DNA of 64,000 nucleotides from Actinomycetota bacterium (GCA_014381745.1 JACNLA010000022.1:1-64000); one strand, 5' to 3'. Positions 9,387-20,348 are shown, counted from the first letter of the stretch. Made by a program: numbers and translations. The notes: a model not told the origin generated them from the letters alone.

Positions 9387-11600
9387 CTACCTACCGTCCG
9401 GTTGACGGTTGGTCGTACCCGACCCGAGAGCCTCAGGCAGACGGCTGGTAAAGGCGGCTGAAACCTCCACCAGCGAAAGGTCCATCAGGTCCTTGACGAT
9501 CATGCGGTCGCCGATGGCCATACCGATACGTGAGGCCGGGACAGCGGCAGCCTCGACACGGTCCATGACCTCGGTAAGGACCTCGGGGTCGACCGAAACC
9601 ACCACACGACTGGGCCCTTCCCCGAACAACTCACGATGGCCGGCGACGCGTGCCACATGCACCCCGACCCCCGACCGTGTCGCCATCTCGGCCAGGGCAA
9701 CTCCAAGACCCCCCGCAGAGAGGTCGTGTACCCCCTCGACCATGCCGTCCAACACCAGCTCCCTCACCAGATCAGAGACGCTGGTGTGCATAGCCGTGTC
9801 AACAGACGGCATCTCTCCACCCGGAGCGCCCCGTGACGCTCCCCAGAGCGATCCGCCCAGGCCGATCTCGGCGGGCCCCAGCAGAAGCAGTCGGTTTCCT
9901 TCGACAAGGTGTGCGCCGGGTGGGCGTGAGACCAGACGATCAACAAGGCCAAGCAGACCAATTACAGGTGTCGGGGCGATGTCGGATCCGGCCGATTCGT
10001 TATAGAGGCTCACGTTTCCACCGATGACCGGTGTGCCAAAGGCCGTACATGCCTCGCTCATGCCGTCGACAGCCTCGGAGAGCTGCCACATCACCTCCGG
10101 GTGCTCAGGGTTGCCGAAGTTGAGGCAGTTCACGACGGCCAGGGGACGCGCACCAACACAGGCCAGATTCAACACCGCTTCAGCGACCACGAGCGCCGTT
10201 CCACGACGAGGGTCAACCGCGCACCAGCGGTGGTTGCCGTCGGTCGTAAGGGCGAGACCCCTGCCTGTGTCATGACCCGTTGTCGGATGCTTGAGCCGCA
10301 GGACCGTCGCATCGTCACCCGGACCGACGACGGTGTTCAAGAAGAGTTGATGGTCGTACTGGCTGTAGACCCATGAGGGGTCGGTCAAGAGACCAAGGAG
10401 GTCCTCGCCCGGATCGACCGGCGGCTCCAGATCGTCGGCGGACGGTCCAAGGGGATGCAGCGGTTCCTCACGCGGGCGGTCGTAGAGGGGTGCCTCGTCG
10501 TCAAGGGACGCTGCCGGTACGTCAGCAAGGACCTCACCGTCAAAGCCGTCCAGGATCCGGAGTGAGCCACCCTCTGTGACACGACCGATCACGGCGGCCC
10601 GCACCTCCCACCTCTCACAGATGGCCAGCACGCGTTCCATGCCCTCGGGTTCGACGATGGCCAGCATCCGCTCCTGGGACTCGCTGGTCATCACCTCGTG
10701 TGGTTCCATTTCAGGCTCGCGACGGGGCACCGCCGACACGTCAACGTCCATACCGACCCCACCGCGGGAAGCGGTCTCGCTGGTGGCACACGTGAGGCCT
10801 GCCCCACCCAGGTCCTGAATGCCCACCACCAGGCCCTCGTCGAGCAACTGCAGACAGGCCTCGATGAGGCGCTTCTCCTCAAAGGGGTCACCAACCTGGA
10901 CGCTGGGTCGCTTGTCGCCGTCGTCAGCATCGGAAAAGCCTGCCGAGGCCAGCACGCTCACGCCGCCAATGCCGTCACGGCCCGTGCTCGAACCCAGAAG
11001 TACCGCAAGGTTGCCTATGCCGGAGGCCTGTCCCAGCACCAGACGCTCGGTAGGCAGAAGGCCCAGACACAACACGTTCACCAGCGGGTTGCCCCGGTAG
11101 GTCTCGTCAAATACGACCTCGCCGCCAACGGTAGGCACGCCGACGGCGTTGCCGTATCCGGACACACCCGCCACGACGCCCTCAGCGATCCAACGACTGC
11201 GAGGATCATCCAGTGGGCCGAACCTGAGGGGATCCATGAGGGCGATGGGACGGGCACCCATCGTGAAGATGTCCCTCAGGATTCCACCCACACCGGTTGC
11301 GGCTCCCTGATAGGGCTCAATGGCCGACGGATGATTGTGGGATTCGATCCGGATCGCGGCAGCGATGCCATCGCCCACGTCAACCACACCGGCATTCTCC
11401 CCCGGGCCGACGAGCACCCACGGTGCCTCGGTCGGAAGACGCTTGAGGTGGATGCGACTGCTCTTGTACGAGCAGTGCTCGGACCACATCACCGAGTACA
11501 TCGCCAACTCCAACGGGTTGGCCGGACGCTCCAGGATCTCCTCGATACGTCCGGCTTCATCGTCGGTGAGACCGAGGGCACGGTGGAGGGGTTGGCTCAC
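9387..11600 (-). CDS. purL: Phosphoribosylformylglycinamidine synthase, large subunit
   Basis: A 737-residue short-form PurL, the ATP-dependent synthetase subunit that works with PurQ (glutaminase) and PurS to make FGAM from FGAR. Recognisable segments are [12 protein letters not shown] near residue 40, [21 protein letters not shown] near 85, and the duplicated AIRS-like halves. Start is GTG. Unlike the usual purS-purQ-purL run, 575 bp and an opposing gene separate it from purQ, so it may need its own promoter in the AT-rich stretch upstream (11601-11733). Confidence 0.97.
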   Translation of the reverse strand: MSQPLHRALGLTDDEAGRIEEILERPANPLELAMYSVMWSEHCSYKSSRIHLKRLPTEAPWVLVGPGENAGVVDVGDGIAAAIRIESHNHPSAIEPYQGAATGVGGILRDIFTMGARPIALMDPLRFGPLDDPRSRWIAEGVVAGVSGYGNAVGVPTVGGEVVFDETYRGNPLVNVLCLGLLPTERLVLGQASGIGNLAVLLGSSTGRDGIGGVSVLASAGFSDADDGDKRPSVQVGDPFEEKRLIEACLQLLDEGLVVGIQDLGGAGLTCATSETASRGGVGMDVDVSAVPRREPEMEPHEVMTSESQERMLAIVEPEGMERVLAICERWEVRAAVIGRVTEGGSLRILDGFDGEVLADVPAASLDDEAPLYDRPREEPLHPLGPSADDLEPPVDPGEDLLGLLTDPSWVYSQYDHQLFLNTVVGPGDDATVLRLKHPTTGHDTGRGLALTTDGNHRWCAVDPRRGTALVVAEAVLNLACVGARPLAVVNCLNFGNPEHPEVMWQLSEAVDGMSEACTAFGTPVIGGNVSLYNESAGSDIAPTPVIGLLGLVDRLVSRPPGAHLVEGNRLLLLGPAEIGLGGSLWGASRGAPGGEMPSVDTAMHTSVSDLVRELVLDGMVEGVHDLSAGGLGVALAEMATRSGVGVHVARVAGHRELFGEGPSRVVVSVDPEVLTEVMDRVEAAAVPASRIGMAIGDRMIVKDLMDLSLVEVSAAFTSRLPEALGSGTTNRQPDGR

Positions 11601-11733
11601 GAACCCGAACCGTAGCGGTAGACGGCCTCACGATGGCGCGTCGCCGACACAAGGTTGAGGAGATTGAAATCTATGTTCAAATCCAGCACTTGTATACTCA
11701 AAACAACCATCTAATTGTCAATGAGGTGAAGCA
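11601..11733. promoter_or_regulatory. AT-rich divergent promoter region with inverted repeat
   Basis: The second half of this gap, from about 11655, is visibly more AT-rich than its surroundings. It contains TTGAA (11664-11668) and TTCAA (11676-11680) as an inverted repeat with a 7-bp spacer, and a TATACT -10-like hexamer at 11693-11698 for the plus-strand gene. I could not pair the hexamer with a good -35 box. A GAGGTG ribosome site lies 5 bp before the ATG at 11734. The gap must also drive purL leftward if purL is not read through from purQ. Confidence 0.4.
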
Positions 11734-12120
11734 ATGCCAAGAGCCAAACTTTCAGATCATGAGAAGGCCGAGAACAAGGCTGTTCGCGATTATCTTGATG
11801 CCCTTGATGCCAATAGGCCCAAGCGAGGTCGTAAGAGAACCGCTGAGAGCATCGGGGTCAGGGTTGCCGCAATCGAGGCATCCCTGGGAGACGCATCTGC
11901 AACAAAGCGGCTAACCCTTGTTCAGGAGCGCCTAGACCTGCAGGCCGAGATCGATGCGCTCACCCAGGCCGGTTCGGTCGACATGGCGAGCCTTGAAGCA
12001 GCGTTCGTTGACGCCGCTGCTGCCTACGGCGGACGCCGCGGAATCTCCCACGCCGCATGGCGGGAAGTAGGCGTGTCAGCAGACACCCTCAAGGCAGCCG
12101 GGATACGACGTAGTTCCTGA
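11734..12120 (+). CDS. Conserved-looking hypothetical protein
   Basis: A 128-residue protein I cannot assign. The N-terminus is charged and helical (DHEKAENKAVRDYLDALDAN), followed by a basic KRGRKRT patch, a coiled-coil-like helix (about residues 58-78, LTLVQERLDLQAEIDAL) and a distinct C-terminal block GISHAAWREVGVSADTL. No signal peptide, membrane segment or catalytic motif is visible. The basic patch could bind nucleic acid (weak inference). It sits alone on the plus strand inside the minus-strand purine operon, between purL and purQ, with an AT-rich upstream region and a strong ribosome site, which suggests an independent unit inserted there. Confidence 0.8.
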   Translation: MPRAKLSDHEKAENKAVRDYLDALDANRPKRGRKRTAESIGVRVAAIEASLGDASATKRLTLVQERLDLQAEIDALTQAGSVDMASLEAAFVDAAAAYGGRRGISHAAWREVGVSADTLKAAGIRRSS

Positions 12121-12146
12121 CCTGCGCTTCGACAACAAAGTTCGTT

Positions 12147-12166
12147 GGCGGGAAGGCGCTCCCGCC
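12147..12166. terminator. Bidirectional hairpin between convergent genes
   Basis: Arms GGCGGGA (12147-12153) and TCCCGCC (12160-12166) with a 6-nt loop lie in the 55-bp gap between the plus-strand hypothetical gene and the end of purQ. It is suitably placed to stop both transcripts, though no T-run follows on either strand. Confidence 0.45.
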
Positions 12167-12175
12167 CACCCCTGT

Positions 12176-12841
12176 TCAGGCAGCCAGGTCCAAGAGGGAG
12201 CCCAACAGCACCCCTCCGTCCGAACTCCCCAGGATCTCATTGCAGGCCCGTTCCGGATGTGGCATCAACCCCACCACGTTGCGGCCCTCGTTGCAGACGC
12301 CGGCTATGTCATCAACCGAGCCGTTGGGATTGTCGACATACCGGAGGACGATCATGTCCTCGCCCCTGAGCTTCGCCAAGGTCTCTGAATCACACGTGTA
12401 ATTACCCTCAAAATGGTTGATGGGAATTGACAGTTCATCTCCAACCGACGCCCTTGAAGTTAAAGAAGAGTTCTCAGATGAAACCCGAATCGTCGATGGT
12501 TGACAGAGAAACTTGAGGCCGCTGTTCTTCTGTAGGGCACCGGGCAGCAGGCCGGCTTCGGTCAGAACCTGAAAGCCGTTGCAGATTCCGACGACGGGCC
12601 CGCCATCGGCAGCAAAGCGGGCAACGGCGGACATCACCGGTGAGAACCGGGCTATGGCGCCCGGCCGTAGGTAGTCGCCGTGGGCGAACCCACCGGGCAC
12701 GATCACCGCGTCGACCCCGGACACGTCATCGTCGCCATGCCAGAGAAGTCGGCCCTCGCCCCCGAGGAGACCGACCGACTCGACGCAGTCCATCTCGCAG
12801 TTGCTACCCGGAAAGACGACGACGCCCACGAGAGCTGTCAC
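12176..12841 (-). CDS. purQ: Phosphoribosylformylglycinamidine synthase, glutaminase subunit
   Basis: A 221-residue class I glutamine amidotransferase supplying ammonia to PurL. The N-terminal VVVFPGSNCEMD and VPGGFAHGDYLRPGAIA segments are typical. The nucleophile is the Cys in GICNGFQVL, and the partner His/Glu lie in PHPERA near the C-terminus. Start is GTG, overlapping the purS stop by 4 bp (GTGA). It is the last gene before the opposing hypothetical gene breaks the operon. Confidence 0.97.
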   Translation of the reverse strand: MTALVGVVVFPGSNCEMDCVESVGLLGGEGRLLWHGDDDVSGVDAVIVPGGFAHGDYLRPGAIARFSPVMSAVARFAADGGPVVGICNGFQVLTEAGLLPGALQKNSGLKFLCQPSTIRVSSENSSLTSRASVGDELSIPINHFEGNYTCDSETLAKLRGEDMIVLRYVDNPNGSVDDIAGVCNEGRNVVGLMPHPERACNEILGSSDGGVLLGSLLDLAA

Positions 12842-13101
12842 AGGTCACCGTTTCCGGCTTCGACCGTGACCGTGGCATCCTCGATCACGGGGTTGATGAG
12901 GAAGGAGGCGCAGAGATCCTCGGCGTGGGCCTCGGCCTCTTCCTGGTCGCTGGCCTCGATCGTGAACCGAATGGTCTTTCCGACGCTCACCCCGCTCACA
13001 CCCTCGTACCCGAGCGCAGGCAACGCACGCTCGATGGTTGCTCCGGCGGGGTCAGCTATGCCTGATCTCAGGCTCACGTCAACTTGAACCTTGAACTTCA
13101 C
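12838..13101 (-). CDS. purS: Phosphoribosylformylglycinamidine synthase subunit PurS
   Basis: An 87-residue PurS, the small bridging subunit of the three-part FGAM synthase. Typical features are the N-terminal KFKVQVDVSLRSGIADPAG, the GYEGVSGVSVGK middle and the DLCASFLINPVIED end. GTG start with a GGAGGG ribosome site. The 4-bp overlap with purQ implies coupled translation. Its presence with a short PurL confirms the Gram-positive/archaeal complex architecture. Confidence 0.95.
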   Translation of the reverse strand: MKFKVQVDVSLRSGIADPAGATIERALPALGYEGVSGVSVGKTIRFTIEASDQEEAEAHAEDLCASFLINPVIEDATVTVEAGNGDL

Positions 13102-13134
13102 GTCATCCCTCCGGGGGCCGTCGAATCCATCTGG

Positions 13135-14043
13135 TCAACGCTCCACTCCCGGCCAATCACTAAATGACAGTCCGGTTATGCGTTCGTAGGCCTCTACGTA
13201 CCGGGACGAGGTGGCCGAGATCACCTCGTCTGGCAGTTTGGGTGGCGGCGGCTGCTTGTTCCAGTCAAGGCCATCGAGATAGTCACGCACCGGTTGCTTG
13301 TCGAACGACGGGGGCGTGGCACCCGGCTCCCAGGTCTCGGCCGGCCAGAAGCGTGACGAGTCCGGGGTGAGGACCTCGTCGGCCAGAACCAGATCTCCAT
13401 CAACCAGGCCCATCTCGAACTTGGTGTCTGCGATGATGATCCCCCTGGCGGCAGCCCACTCTGAACCACGCCGATAGCACTCGAGCGCCACCTCCCGCGC
13501 CCGTTCCGCCAGGTCCCTGCCGACCAGGTCGACAGCCTGTTCGAACGAGATGTTCACGTCATGGCCCTCGTCAGCCTTTGTCGACGGCGTGAACACAGGC
13601 TCAGGCAGACGCGAGGCCTCGAGCAGACCCTCCGGTAGACGACTGCCGTGCATCGTCCCCGACGCCGCGTACTCCTTCCATGCAGAACCGGTTATGTAGC
13701 CACGCACGATGCATTCGATCGGGAGCATCTCTGCCCTCTGGCAGAGCATCGTTCGACCGGTCCAATGGGCCGGGAACCCGGGGGCATGTCCGCTCAGGTT
13801 GGAACCGATTTCCTCGGGGCCCGTGGCCAAGAGGTGCCCGGGCACCACATCGGACAAGAGGTCGAACCAGAAGGCCGACATTGCCGTGAGCACCCGACCC
13901 TTTTCGGGGATTGGCTCGGCCATGACCACGTCGAACGCCGAGATCCGGTCGGAGGTGACCATCAACAACAGGTTCTCATCGACCTCGTAGATGTCGCGCA
14001 CCTTGCCGGAGTGGACAAGTGGCAGGTTCATTTCGCTGGTCAA
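13135..14043 (-). CDS. purC: SAICAR synthase
   Basis: A 302-residue ATP-dependent ligase joining CAIR and aspartate to give SAICAR. Signatures are HSGKVRDIYEVDENLLLMVTSD split over the first 32 residues, the RISAFDVVM segment, IECIVRGYITGSAW near residue 115 and the IIADTKFEMG motif. It is 33 bp upstream of purS on the same strand and 18 bp downstream of purB, in the same operon. Length fits the longer family branch of about 300 residues. Confidence 0.96.
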   Translation of the reverse strand: MTSEMNLPLVHSGKVRDIYEVDENLLLMVTSDRISAFDVVMAEPIPEKGRVLTAMSAFWFDLLSDVVPGHLLATGPEEIGSNLSGHAPGFPAHWTGRTMLCQRAEMLPIECIVRGYITGSAWKEYAASGTMHGSRLPEGLLEASRLPEPVFTPSTKADEGHDVNISFEQAVDLVGRDLAERAREVALECYRRGSEWAAARGIIIADTKFEMGLVDGDLVLADEVLTPDSSRFWPAETWEPGATPPSFDKQPVRDYLDGLDWNKQPPPPKLPDEVISATSSRYVEAYERITGLSFSDWPGVER

Positions 14044-14061
14044 GGGTGTCTCCGGAGCGGC

Positions 14062-15477
14062 TCAGAGGATCGGTTCGGGATCGTACGCGGCTGCAGCCGG
14101 GCGTGCAGCGACCACATCGGCGATCTTCTGGATCACAGCACCTACCTGATTATCCGCATTTCCCACGAACGTGGACGGATCGGCGAGGAGGTCATCAAGC
14201 ACAGCCCGATCCAACGGCAGGCGCGGATCGGATGCAAGGCGATCCATCAGGTCGGTCTCGACGACTCCCTGCTCGCGCCTGGCCAGCGCCGCTGCAATGG
14301 CATGTTCACCAATTACCTCATGTGCGGCCTCACGCCCCATCCCCGCCTGGACGGCGGCAACCAGCACCCTGGTGGTCGCCAGGAAAGGCAGATACCGGGC
14401 CACCTCTGATTCGACCACCTTCGGGTAGACACCGAATTCGTCCAGCACCGTGAGGAACGTCTGGAAGATGCCGTCGACGGCCAGGAACGAATCCGGTAAC
14501 GCAACCCGTCGAACCACCGAGCAGCTCACGTCTCCTTCATTCCACTGGTCTCCCACCAGCCCTCCGACCATTGCAAGATGCCCACGTAGCACCAGGGCCA
14601 AACCGTTGACCCGTTCGCATGACCTGGCGTTCATCTTGTGGGGCATGGCAGACGAACCGACCTGTCCCGACCGGAACCCTTCGGTTGCCAGCTCCTGGCC
14701 GGCCATCAACCTGATCGTGCGAGCCAGGCTGGATGGACCACCAGATGCCTGAACCAGGGCCGACACGACATCAAAGTCAAGCGACCTCGGGTAGACCTGC
14801 CCGACCGAGTCAAGCACGACCTCGAACCCGAGATGTCCGGCGACAGCACGCTCCAACCGGTTGACCTTTTCAGCATCGCCGTCGAACAGATCTAGCTGAT
14901 CCTGCTGGGTGCCGACCGGTCCCTTCAGCCCGCGGAGAGGATAGGAGGCCACCAGATCGACGATGCGGCCGTAAGCGACAAGGAGTTCCTCGGCCGCCGA
15001 GGCGAACCTCTTGCCGAGTGTCGTGGCCTGTGCCGCCACATTGTGGCTTCGGCCGACCATGACCAGATCCGAGTTCTCGGCTGAGAGCCTCCCGAGCCTC
15101 GCCAGGGTCGCCACGATTCTGTCCTGGACGAGATCAAGGCTGCGACGGACCTGAAGTTGTTCGACGTTTTCGGTGAGGTCACGTGAGGTCATCCCCTTGT
15201 GGATGTGCTCGTGACCGGCAAGCGCGCAGAACTCCTCGATGCGCGCCTTTACGTCATGGCGCGTCACCTTCTCGCGTTCGCGTATCGAATCCAGATCGAC
15301 CTGGTGAACCACAGCCCGGTAGGCGTCGACCACACCATCTGGGACGTCGATCCCCAGTTCTCTCTGGGCCTCCAGCAGGGCGATCCAGAAATGCCTCTCC
15401 ATGACCACCCTGCCCTCGGTGGACCAGAGGTCGACCATCGGTTGGCTGGCGTAGCGGGAGGCGAGGACGTTCTGCAT
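14062..15477 (-). CDS. purB: Adenylosuccinate lyase
   Basis: A 471-residue fumarase/aspartase-superfamily lyase. It removes fumarate from SAICAR and from adenylosuccinate, acting twice in purine synthesis. The family signature GSSAMPHKMN holds the flexible-loop Ser, and the TSRDLTENV and GRSHNVAAQATTLGKR segments provide active-site residues. Expected homotetramer. It lies between purE and purC with short gaps. Confidence 0.96.
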   Translation of the reverse strand: MQNVLASRYASQPMVDLWSTEGRVVMERHFWIALLEAQRELGIDVPDGVVDAYRAVVHQVDLDSIREREKVTRHDVKARIEEFCALAGHEHIHKGMTSRDLTENVEQLQVRRSLDLVQDRIVATLARLGRLSAENSDLVMVGRSHNVAAQATTLGKRFASAAEELLVAYGRIVDLVASYPLRGLKGPVGTQQDQLDLFDGDAEKVNRLERAVAGHLGFEVVLDSVGQVYPRSLDFDVVSALVQASGGPSSLARTIRLMAGQELATEGFRSGQVGSSAMPHKMNARSCERVNGLALVLRGHLAMVGGLVGDQWNEGDVSCSVVRRVALPDSFLAVDGIFQTFLTVLDEFGVYPKVVESEVARYLPFLATTRVLVAAVQAGMGREAAHEVIGEHAIAAALARREQGVVETDLMDRLASDPRLPLDRAVLDDLLADPSTFVGNADNQVGAVIQKIADVVAARPAAAAYDPEPIL

Positions 15478-15506
15478 GGTGAGGCGGTTGTGGCGACCGG
15501 AGCCGG

Positions 15507-15962
15507 CTACCGGGGGGTCATCTCCTGGCGGTGTGCCTCGAGGGCAGCGACAAGGTCCGGATTGTCGACGGCCAGGATCTGAACGGCCAACAGTGCGGCG
15601 TTCATGGCACCGTCGACGGCCACGGTGGCGACCGGTATTCCCCTGGGCATCTGGACGGTGGCCAACAGCGAGTCCCAGCCGTTGATGGCACCGCCGGAGA
15701 GGGGGACTCCGATGACGGGGAGGGTTGTGTGTGCAGCTACCGCACCTGCCAGATGGGCAGCCATGCCGGCACCACAGATGATCGCCACGAATCCGTTGTC
15801 ACGTGCCGACGAGGCAAACTCGGACACCACGGCAGGGCTGCGGTGGGCCGACATGACGTGGACCTCGGCGTCGATGCCGTAACGCTCCAGCGTCTCCGCG
15901 GCGGGTGCCATCTTGTCACCGTCGTTGGGTGATCCCATCAGGATTGCAACTCTGGAAGTCAT
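15507..15962 (-). CDS. purE: N5-carboxyaminoimidazole ribonucleotide mutase
   Basis: A 151-residue PurE. The glycine-rich loop [10 protein letters not shown], the MSAHRSP motif with catalytic His, and [12 protein letters not shown] mark the class I (N5-CAIR mutase) type. The equivalent of the E. coli Ser18 is Asn here. Class I enzymes need PurK, but no purK is in the cluster, so it must be elsewhere or absent. It lies between purD and purB with gaps of 24 and 29 bp. Confidence 0.94.
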   Translation of the reverse strand: MTSRVAILMGSPNDGDKMAPAAETLERYGIDAEVHVMSAHRSPAVVSEFASSARDNGFVAIICGAGMAAHLAGAVAAHTTLPVIGVPLSGGAINGWDSLLATVQMPRGIPVATVAVDGAMNAALLAVQILAVDNPDLVAALEAHRQEMTPR

Positions 15963-15986
15963 GTCGATCTCCTTGTCGGTTTCTGT

Positions 15987-17219
15987 CTAGCCGGTGTTGG
16001 CCTCGTTAGCCGCGGCACCGGCTATATCGGTTCGGTACTGCATCCCCGGCCACGAGATCTCAGCCACCGCCGTGTAGGCAATGTCACGTGCGTCGGTCAC
16101 CGTCCCACCTGTTCCGGTAACGGTGAGGACCCGCCCGCCTGCGGTGACGAGATGCCCGTCAACCATCCCTACTCCGGCACAGAAGACCGTGGCCCCGTCG
16201 ACCTCGGAGGCGGCGTTGAGCCCGATGATCGGGTCCCCGGTCCGGGGTGATGACGGATAGTCCTGTGAAGCACACACGACCCCGACGGCCGCACCGTCTT
16301 CGAACATGGGCTCCTCGCTAATGGAACCGGTCGCGGCCGAGGCCAGAAGATCAGCCAGATCGCTGTTGAGACGTGGAACAACCACCTGCGTCTCCGGGTC
16401 ACCGAAGCGCACGTTGTACTCGAGCACCCTGGGCCCGTCCGGGGTGAACATGAGACCGCAGTAGAGGACCCCCCGGTAGTCGATGCCCCTGGCACGTAGG
16501 ACGGCCAGGGTCGGCAGCACCGCTTCTTCCATGAGGGAATCGACAACGTCGTTTGTGGCTATCGGTACCGGCGAGAACGCTCCCATCCCACCCGTGTTTG
16601 GACCCTCATCGCTGTCGCCGAGACGCTTGAAGTCCTGCGCTGGTGCCAGCGGCACGGCCTTGATCCCGTCACAGATTGCCAGCACCGACAACTCTGGCCC
16701 GGTAAGGCCCTCTTCGATCACGACCCGCCGACCAGCATCGCCAAACGCCGTACCTGACAGATACTCACCCACGGCGGCAGTCGCCTCTGAACGATCCGTG
16801 GTGACCAGCACGCCCTTGCCTGCCGCCAGGCCGTCGGTTTTGATAACGAACAGGTCGTGCATCTGGTCCAGAAAGGCCAATGCCGATGTCTCGTCTGTGA
16901 ATGCCCCGTGGCGGGCGGTTGGCACACCGGCCTCTGCTAGAAGGTCCTTCATCCAGGCTTTCGAACCCTCCAGTCGGGCACCGTCGGCACCAGGACCGAA
17001 GACAAGCTCACCGCGCGAGCGGAGGCGGTCGGCCAGACCGTCGACAAGAGGCTGCTCAGGTCCGATGACGAACAGGTCGGCATCCACCTCCTCGGGTGGG
17101 GTGGCAACCGAGCCGGGAATGCCGGGATTGCCGGGTGAAACCAGGACCTCTGAGCTTCTGGCGAGCGCATGTGCGAGGGCGTGCTCGCGACCACCCGAGC
17201 CGACTACGCAGACGCGCAT
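15987..17219 (-). CDS. purD: Phosphoribosylamine-glycine ligase (GAR synthetase)
   Basis: A 410-residue ATP-grasp ligase making glycinamide ribonucleotide, step two of purine synthesis. It opens with the dinucleotide-like VVGSGGREHALAHALA. The ATP-grasp core shows DGLAAGKGVLV and the GPELSVLAICDG region, and the metal-binding part has EYNVRFGDPETQ. It is 18 bp downstream of purA. Start ATG at 17219 matches the usual PurD N-terminus. Confidence 0.96.
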   Translation of the reverse strand: MRVCVVGSGGREHALAHALARSSEVLVSPGNPGIPGSVATPPEEVDADLFVIGPEQPLVDGLADRLRSRGELVFGPGADGARLEGSKAWMKDLLAEAGVPTARHGAFTDETSALAFLDQMHDLFVIKTDGLAAGKGVLVTTDRSEATAAVGEYLSGTAFGDAGRRVVIEEGLTGPELSVLAICDGIKAVPLAPAQDFKRLGDSDEGPNTGGMGAFSPVPIATNDVVDSLMEEAVLPTLAVLRARGIDYRGVLYCGLMFTPDGPRVLEYNVRFGDPETQVVVPRLNSDLADLLASAATGSISEEPMFEDGAAVGVVCASQDYPSSPRTGDPIIGLNAASEVDGATVFCAGVGMVDGHLVTAGGRVLTVTGTGGTVTDARDIAYTAVAEISWPGMQYRTDIAGAAANEANTG

Positions 17220-17237
17220 CAGGACGGCCTGGGGCCC

Positions 17238-18561
<1,324 letters not shown>

Positions 18562-18681
18562 CTATCGCCGGGTCGGCTGGGTGGTCGGCTGATTACCGAG
18601 TAGGGCAGGCTGTCGATCCGGTTGTCGGGCCCCACGGGTCTTCAACACTCGATCATGAGTCACCTACGCTCAAGATCGCCA

Positions 18682-18704
18682 TTTTCCACACCCCCTGTGG
18701 AAAA
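18682..18704. promoter_or_regulatory. Inverted pair of DnaA-box-like 9-mers
   Basis: TTTTCCACA (18682-18690) and its exact reverse complement TGTGGAAAA (18696-18704) are separated by CCCCC. Both match the relaxed DnaA-box consensus TT(A/T)TNCACA with no mismatch. They lie in the 293-bp gap between hspR and purA, which contains no other clear element apart from the purA-proximal hairpin. The T and A tracts are on the wrong sides for an intrinsic terminator on either strand. Confidence 0.5.
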
Positions 18705-18811
18705 GTCTCGTTTCCCCTATGTCCTAAAGGGCCTCTCTGTGGAACGAAACCCGGTTGTAACAAACAAAACGGGGTCCTGGATGCTCAACCGGAAACACGG
18801 AAACTCGCAGG

Positions 18812-19195
18812 TCAACGCCTCTTCGGGTCCCTGTAGACGGTGACGCTCTGACGCACCGGCACCAGATCACGCCGGTACTGCCGGTGCACCTGTGCCACCG
18901 CTTCAGAGCCTGCTTCACGGGTTTCAGCCAAGTCCCTTTCCAGGCGGGCCACCTCGGCCTCCAGCTCGAGCACCCGCTTGACCCCAGCCAGGTTCATTCC
19001 CTCGGACGTCAGATCGGCGATCCGCTGGAGCATGGCAATGTCGGCTTCGCTGTACCTGCGGTTTCCACCTGTGGTTCTGGCAGGATCGAGCAGGCCCCTC
19101 CGCTCATAGATGCGAAGGGTCTGGGGGTGCATCCCCGATAACTCCGCGGCCACCGAAATGACGTAGACGGCCTGGTCGGATCTGATGGTCACCAT
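18812..19195 (-). CDS. hspR: MerR-family heat-shock repressor HspR
   Basis: A 127-residue MerR-type regulator. Residues about 11-50 form the winged helix: YVISVAAELSGMHPQTLRIYERRGLL, then the wing RTTGGNRRYSEADI. A coiled coil follows (about 75-110, ELEAEVARLERDLAETREA), with a basic C-terminal tail. In Streptomyces and mycobacteria HspR represses the dnaK operon with DnaK as co-repressor. Here it is the last gene of dnaK-grpE-dnaJ-hspR, so it likely feeds back on the promoter at 22912-22941. Confidence 0.93.
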   Translation of the reverse strand: MVTIRSDQAVYVISVAAELSGMHPQTLRIYERRGLLDPARTTGGNRRYSEADIAMLQRIADLTSEGMNLAGVKRVLELEAEVARLERDLAETREAGSEAVAQVHRQYRRDLVPVRQSVTVYRDPKRR

Positions 19196-19250
19196 CTGAT
19201 GGCACCCCCGATCGAGGCCTCGACGGCAAGACGATTCTCTGTCACGTCAC

Positions 19251-20348
19251 TCATCCTGCCAGACTGTCACGAGGGTTGCCGTCGCCGGCCTCGGCCAGCG
19301 CCTCGATGGCCGCCTTCTCAGCGTCGTTGGGATCCTCAGGTACGACCACCTCAACGGTCACGAGGAGATCGCCCCTACCCCGACGGGTTCCGACACCCCG
19401 CCCCTTGACACGGAACGTGCGACCGCTTCTGGTTGCTGATGGAAGCCGCAACGTTACCGGGCCGTCCTGGAGCGTCGGTACCTTCACCTCGGCACCAAAC
19501 ACAGCCTCTGGAAACGTAACCGGAACCGTGAGGGTCAGGTTCTTCCCGGACCTCCCAAACAGTTGGTGCGGCTCGACCGCTACGACCACAAAGAGGTCAC
19601 CGTCGGGACCACCACGTCCGGGAGCTCCGCGCCCCTTAAGACGGATTCTCTGCCCGTCCTCAACCCCCGCTGGGATCCGCACCTTCACCTCGCGGGGACG
19701 GCGTTCGACACCACTGCCCCGGCAGGTACCGCACGGATCGTCGATCTGCTGGCCGCTGCCACCACAGGATCCACAGGGTCGACTGAAAGAAAATGGGCCC
19801 TGATTGTCTGCAGTTGTACCGCTTCCTTCACAGGTACCACAACGGTGCGGCCGGGTTCCCGGACGGGCTCCGCTCCCGCCACAGCTGGAACATGGAGCGT
19901 CGCTGGTCAGGTGAACCGATGTGGTTACACCGTTCACTGCCTCGAGAAATGACAGGCCAAGGCGTGTCTCAAGATCTGCTCCGCGGCTCCCGCCCTGACG
20001 ACCATGGCCCCCCTGGCCGAACAAACCACCGAAGACATCGCCGAGGTCGAACGGGACGCCACCCTGGCCTCCGAAGCCTCCACCGGGAGCGCCGCCCATG
20101 CCACCGACCGGACCCATTGCCCGAACCTGGTCGTACTCGACCCTCTTGGTCTCGTCGCCGAGGACGTCGTAGGCGGCAGTCACCTCCTTGAAACGCTGCT
20201 CGGCTGCAGCGTCGCCGGGGTTGGCATCAGGGTGGAGCTTGCGGGCCAACTTCCGGTAGGCCTTGGTGACCTCCTTTGCCGATGACCCCTTGTCAACGCC
20301 AAGTGTCCGGTAGTAGTCCTTTTCGAACCACTCCCTCTGCGCGGTCAT
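19251..20348 (-). CDS. dnaJ: Chaperone DnaJ (Hsp40)
   Basis: A 365-residue type I J-protein that delivers clients to DnaK and stimulates its ATPase. The J domain spans about residues 11-76 with HPD at 39-41. A Gly-rich linker follows, then four CxxCxGxG zinc repeats (CSSCGGSG, CGTCEGSG, CGSCGGSG, CGTCRGSG) at about 153-215, then the substrate-binding C-terminal domains. It lies 24 bp downstream of grpE and 55 bp upstream of hspR in the heat-shock operon. Confidence 0.97.
   Translation of the reverse strand: MTAQREWFEKDYYRTLGVDKGSSAKEVTKAYRKLARKLHPDANPGDAAAEQRFKEVTAAYDVLGDETKRVEYDQVRAMGPVGGMGGAPGGGFGGQGGVPFDLGDVFGGLFGQGGHGRQGGSRGADLETRLGLSFLEAVNGVTTSVHLTSDAPCSSCGGSGARPGTRPHRCGTCEGSGTTADNQGPFSFSRPCGSCGGSGQQIDDPCGTCRGSGVERRPREVKVRIPAGVEDGQRIRLKGRGAPGRGGPDGDLFVVVAVEPHQLFGRSGKNLTLTVPVTFPEAVFGAEVKVPTLQDGPVTLRLPSATRSGRTFRVKGRGVGTRRGRGDLLVTVEVVVPEDPNDAEKAAIEALAEAGDGNPRDSLAG

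Noticed and set aside
18682-18704. Reading the palindrome as an intrinsic terminator
   Set aside because: The T tract precedes and the A tract follows the stem on both strands, the reverse of an intrinsic terminator.
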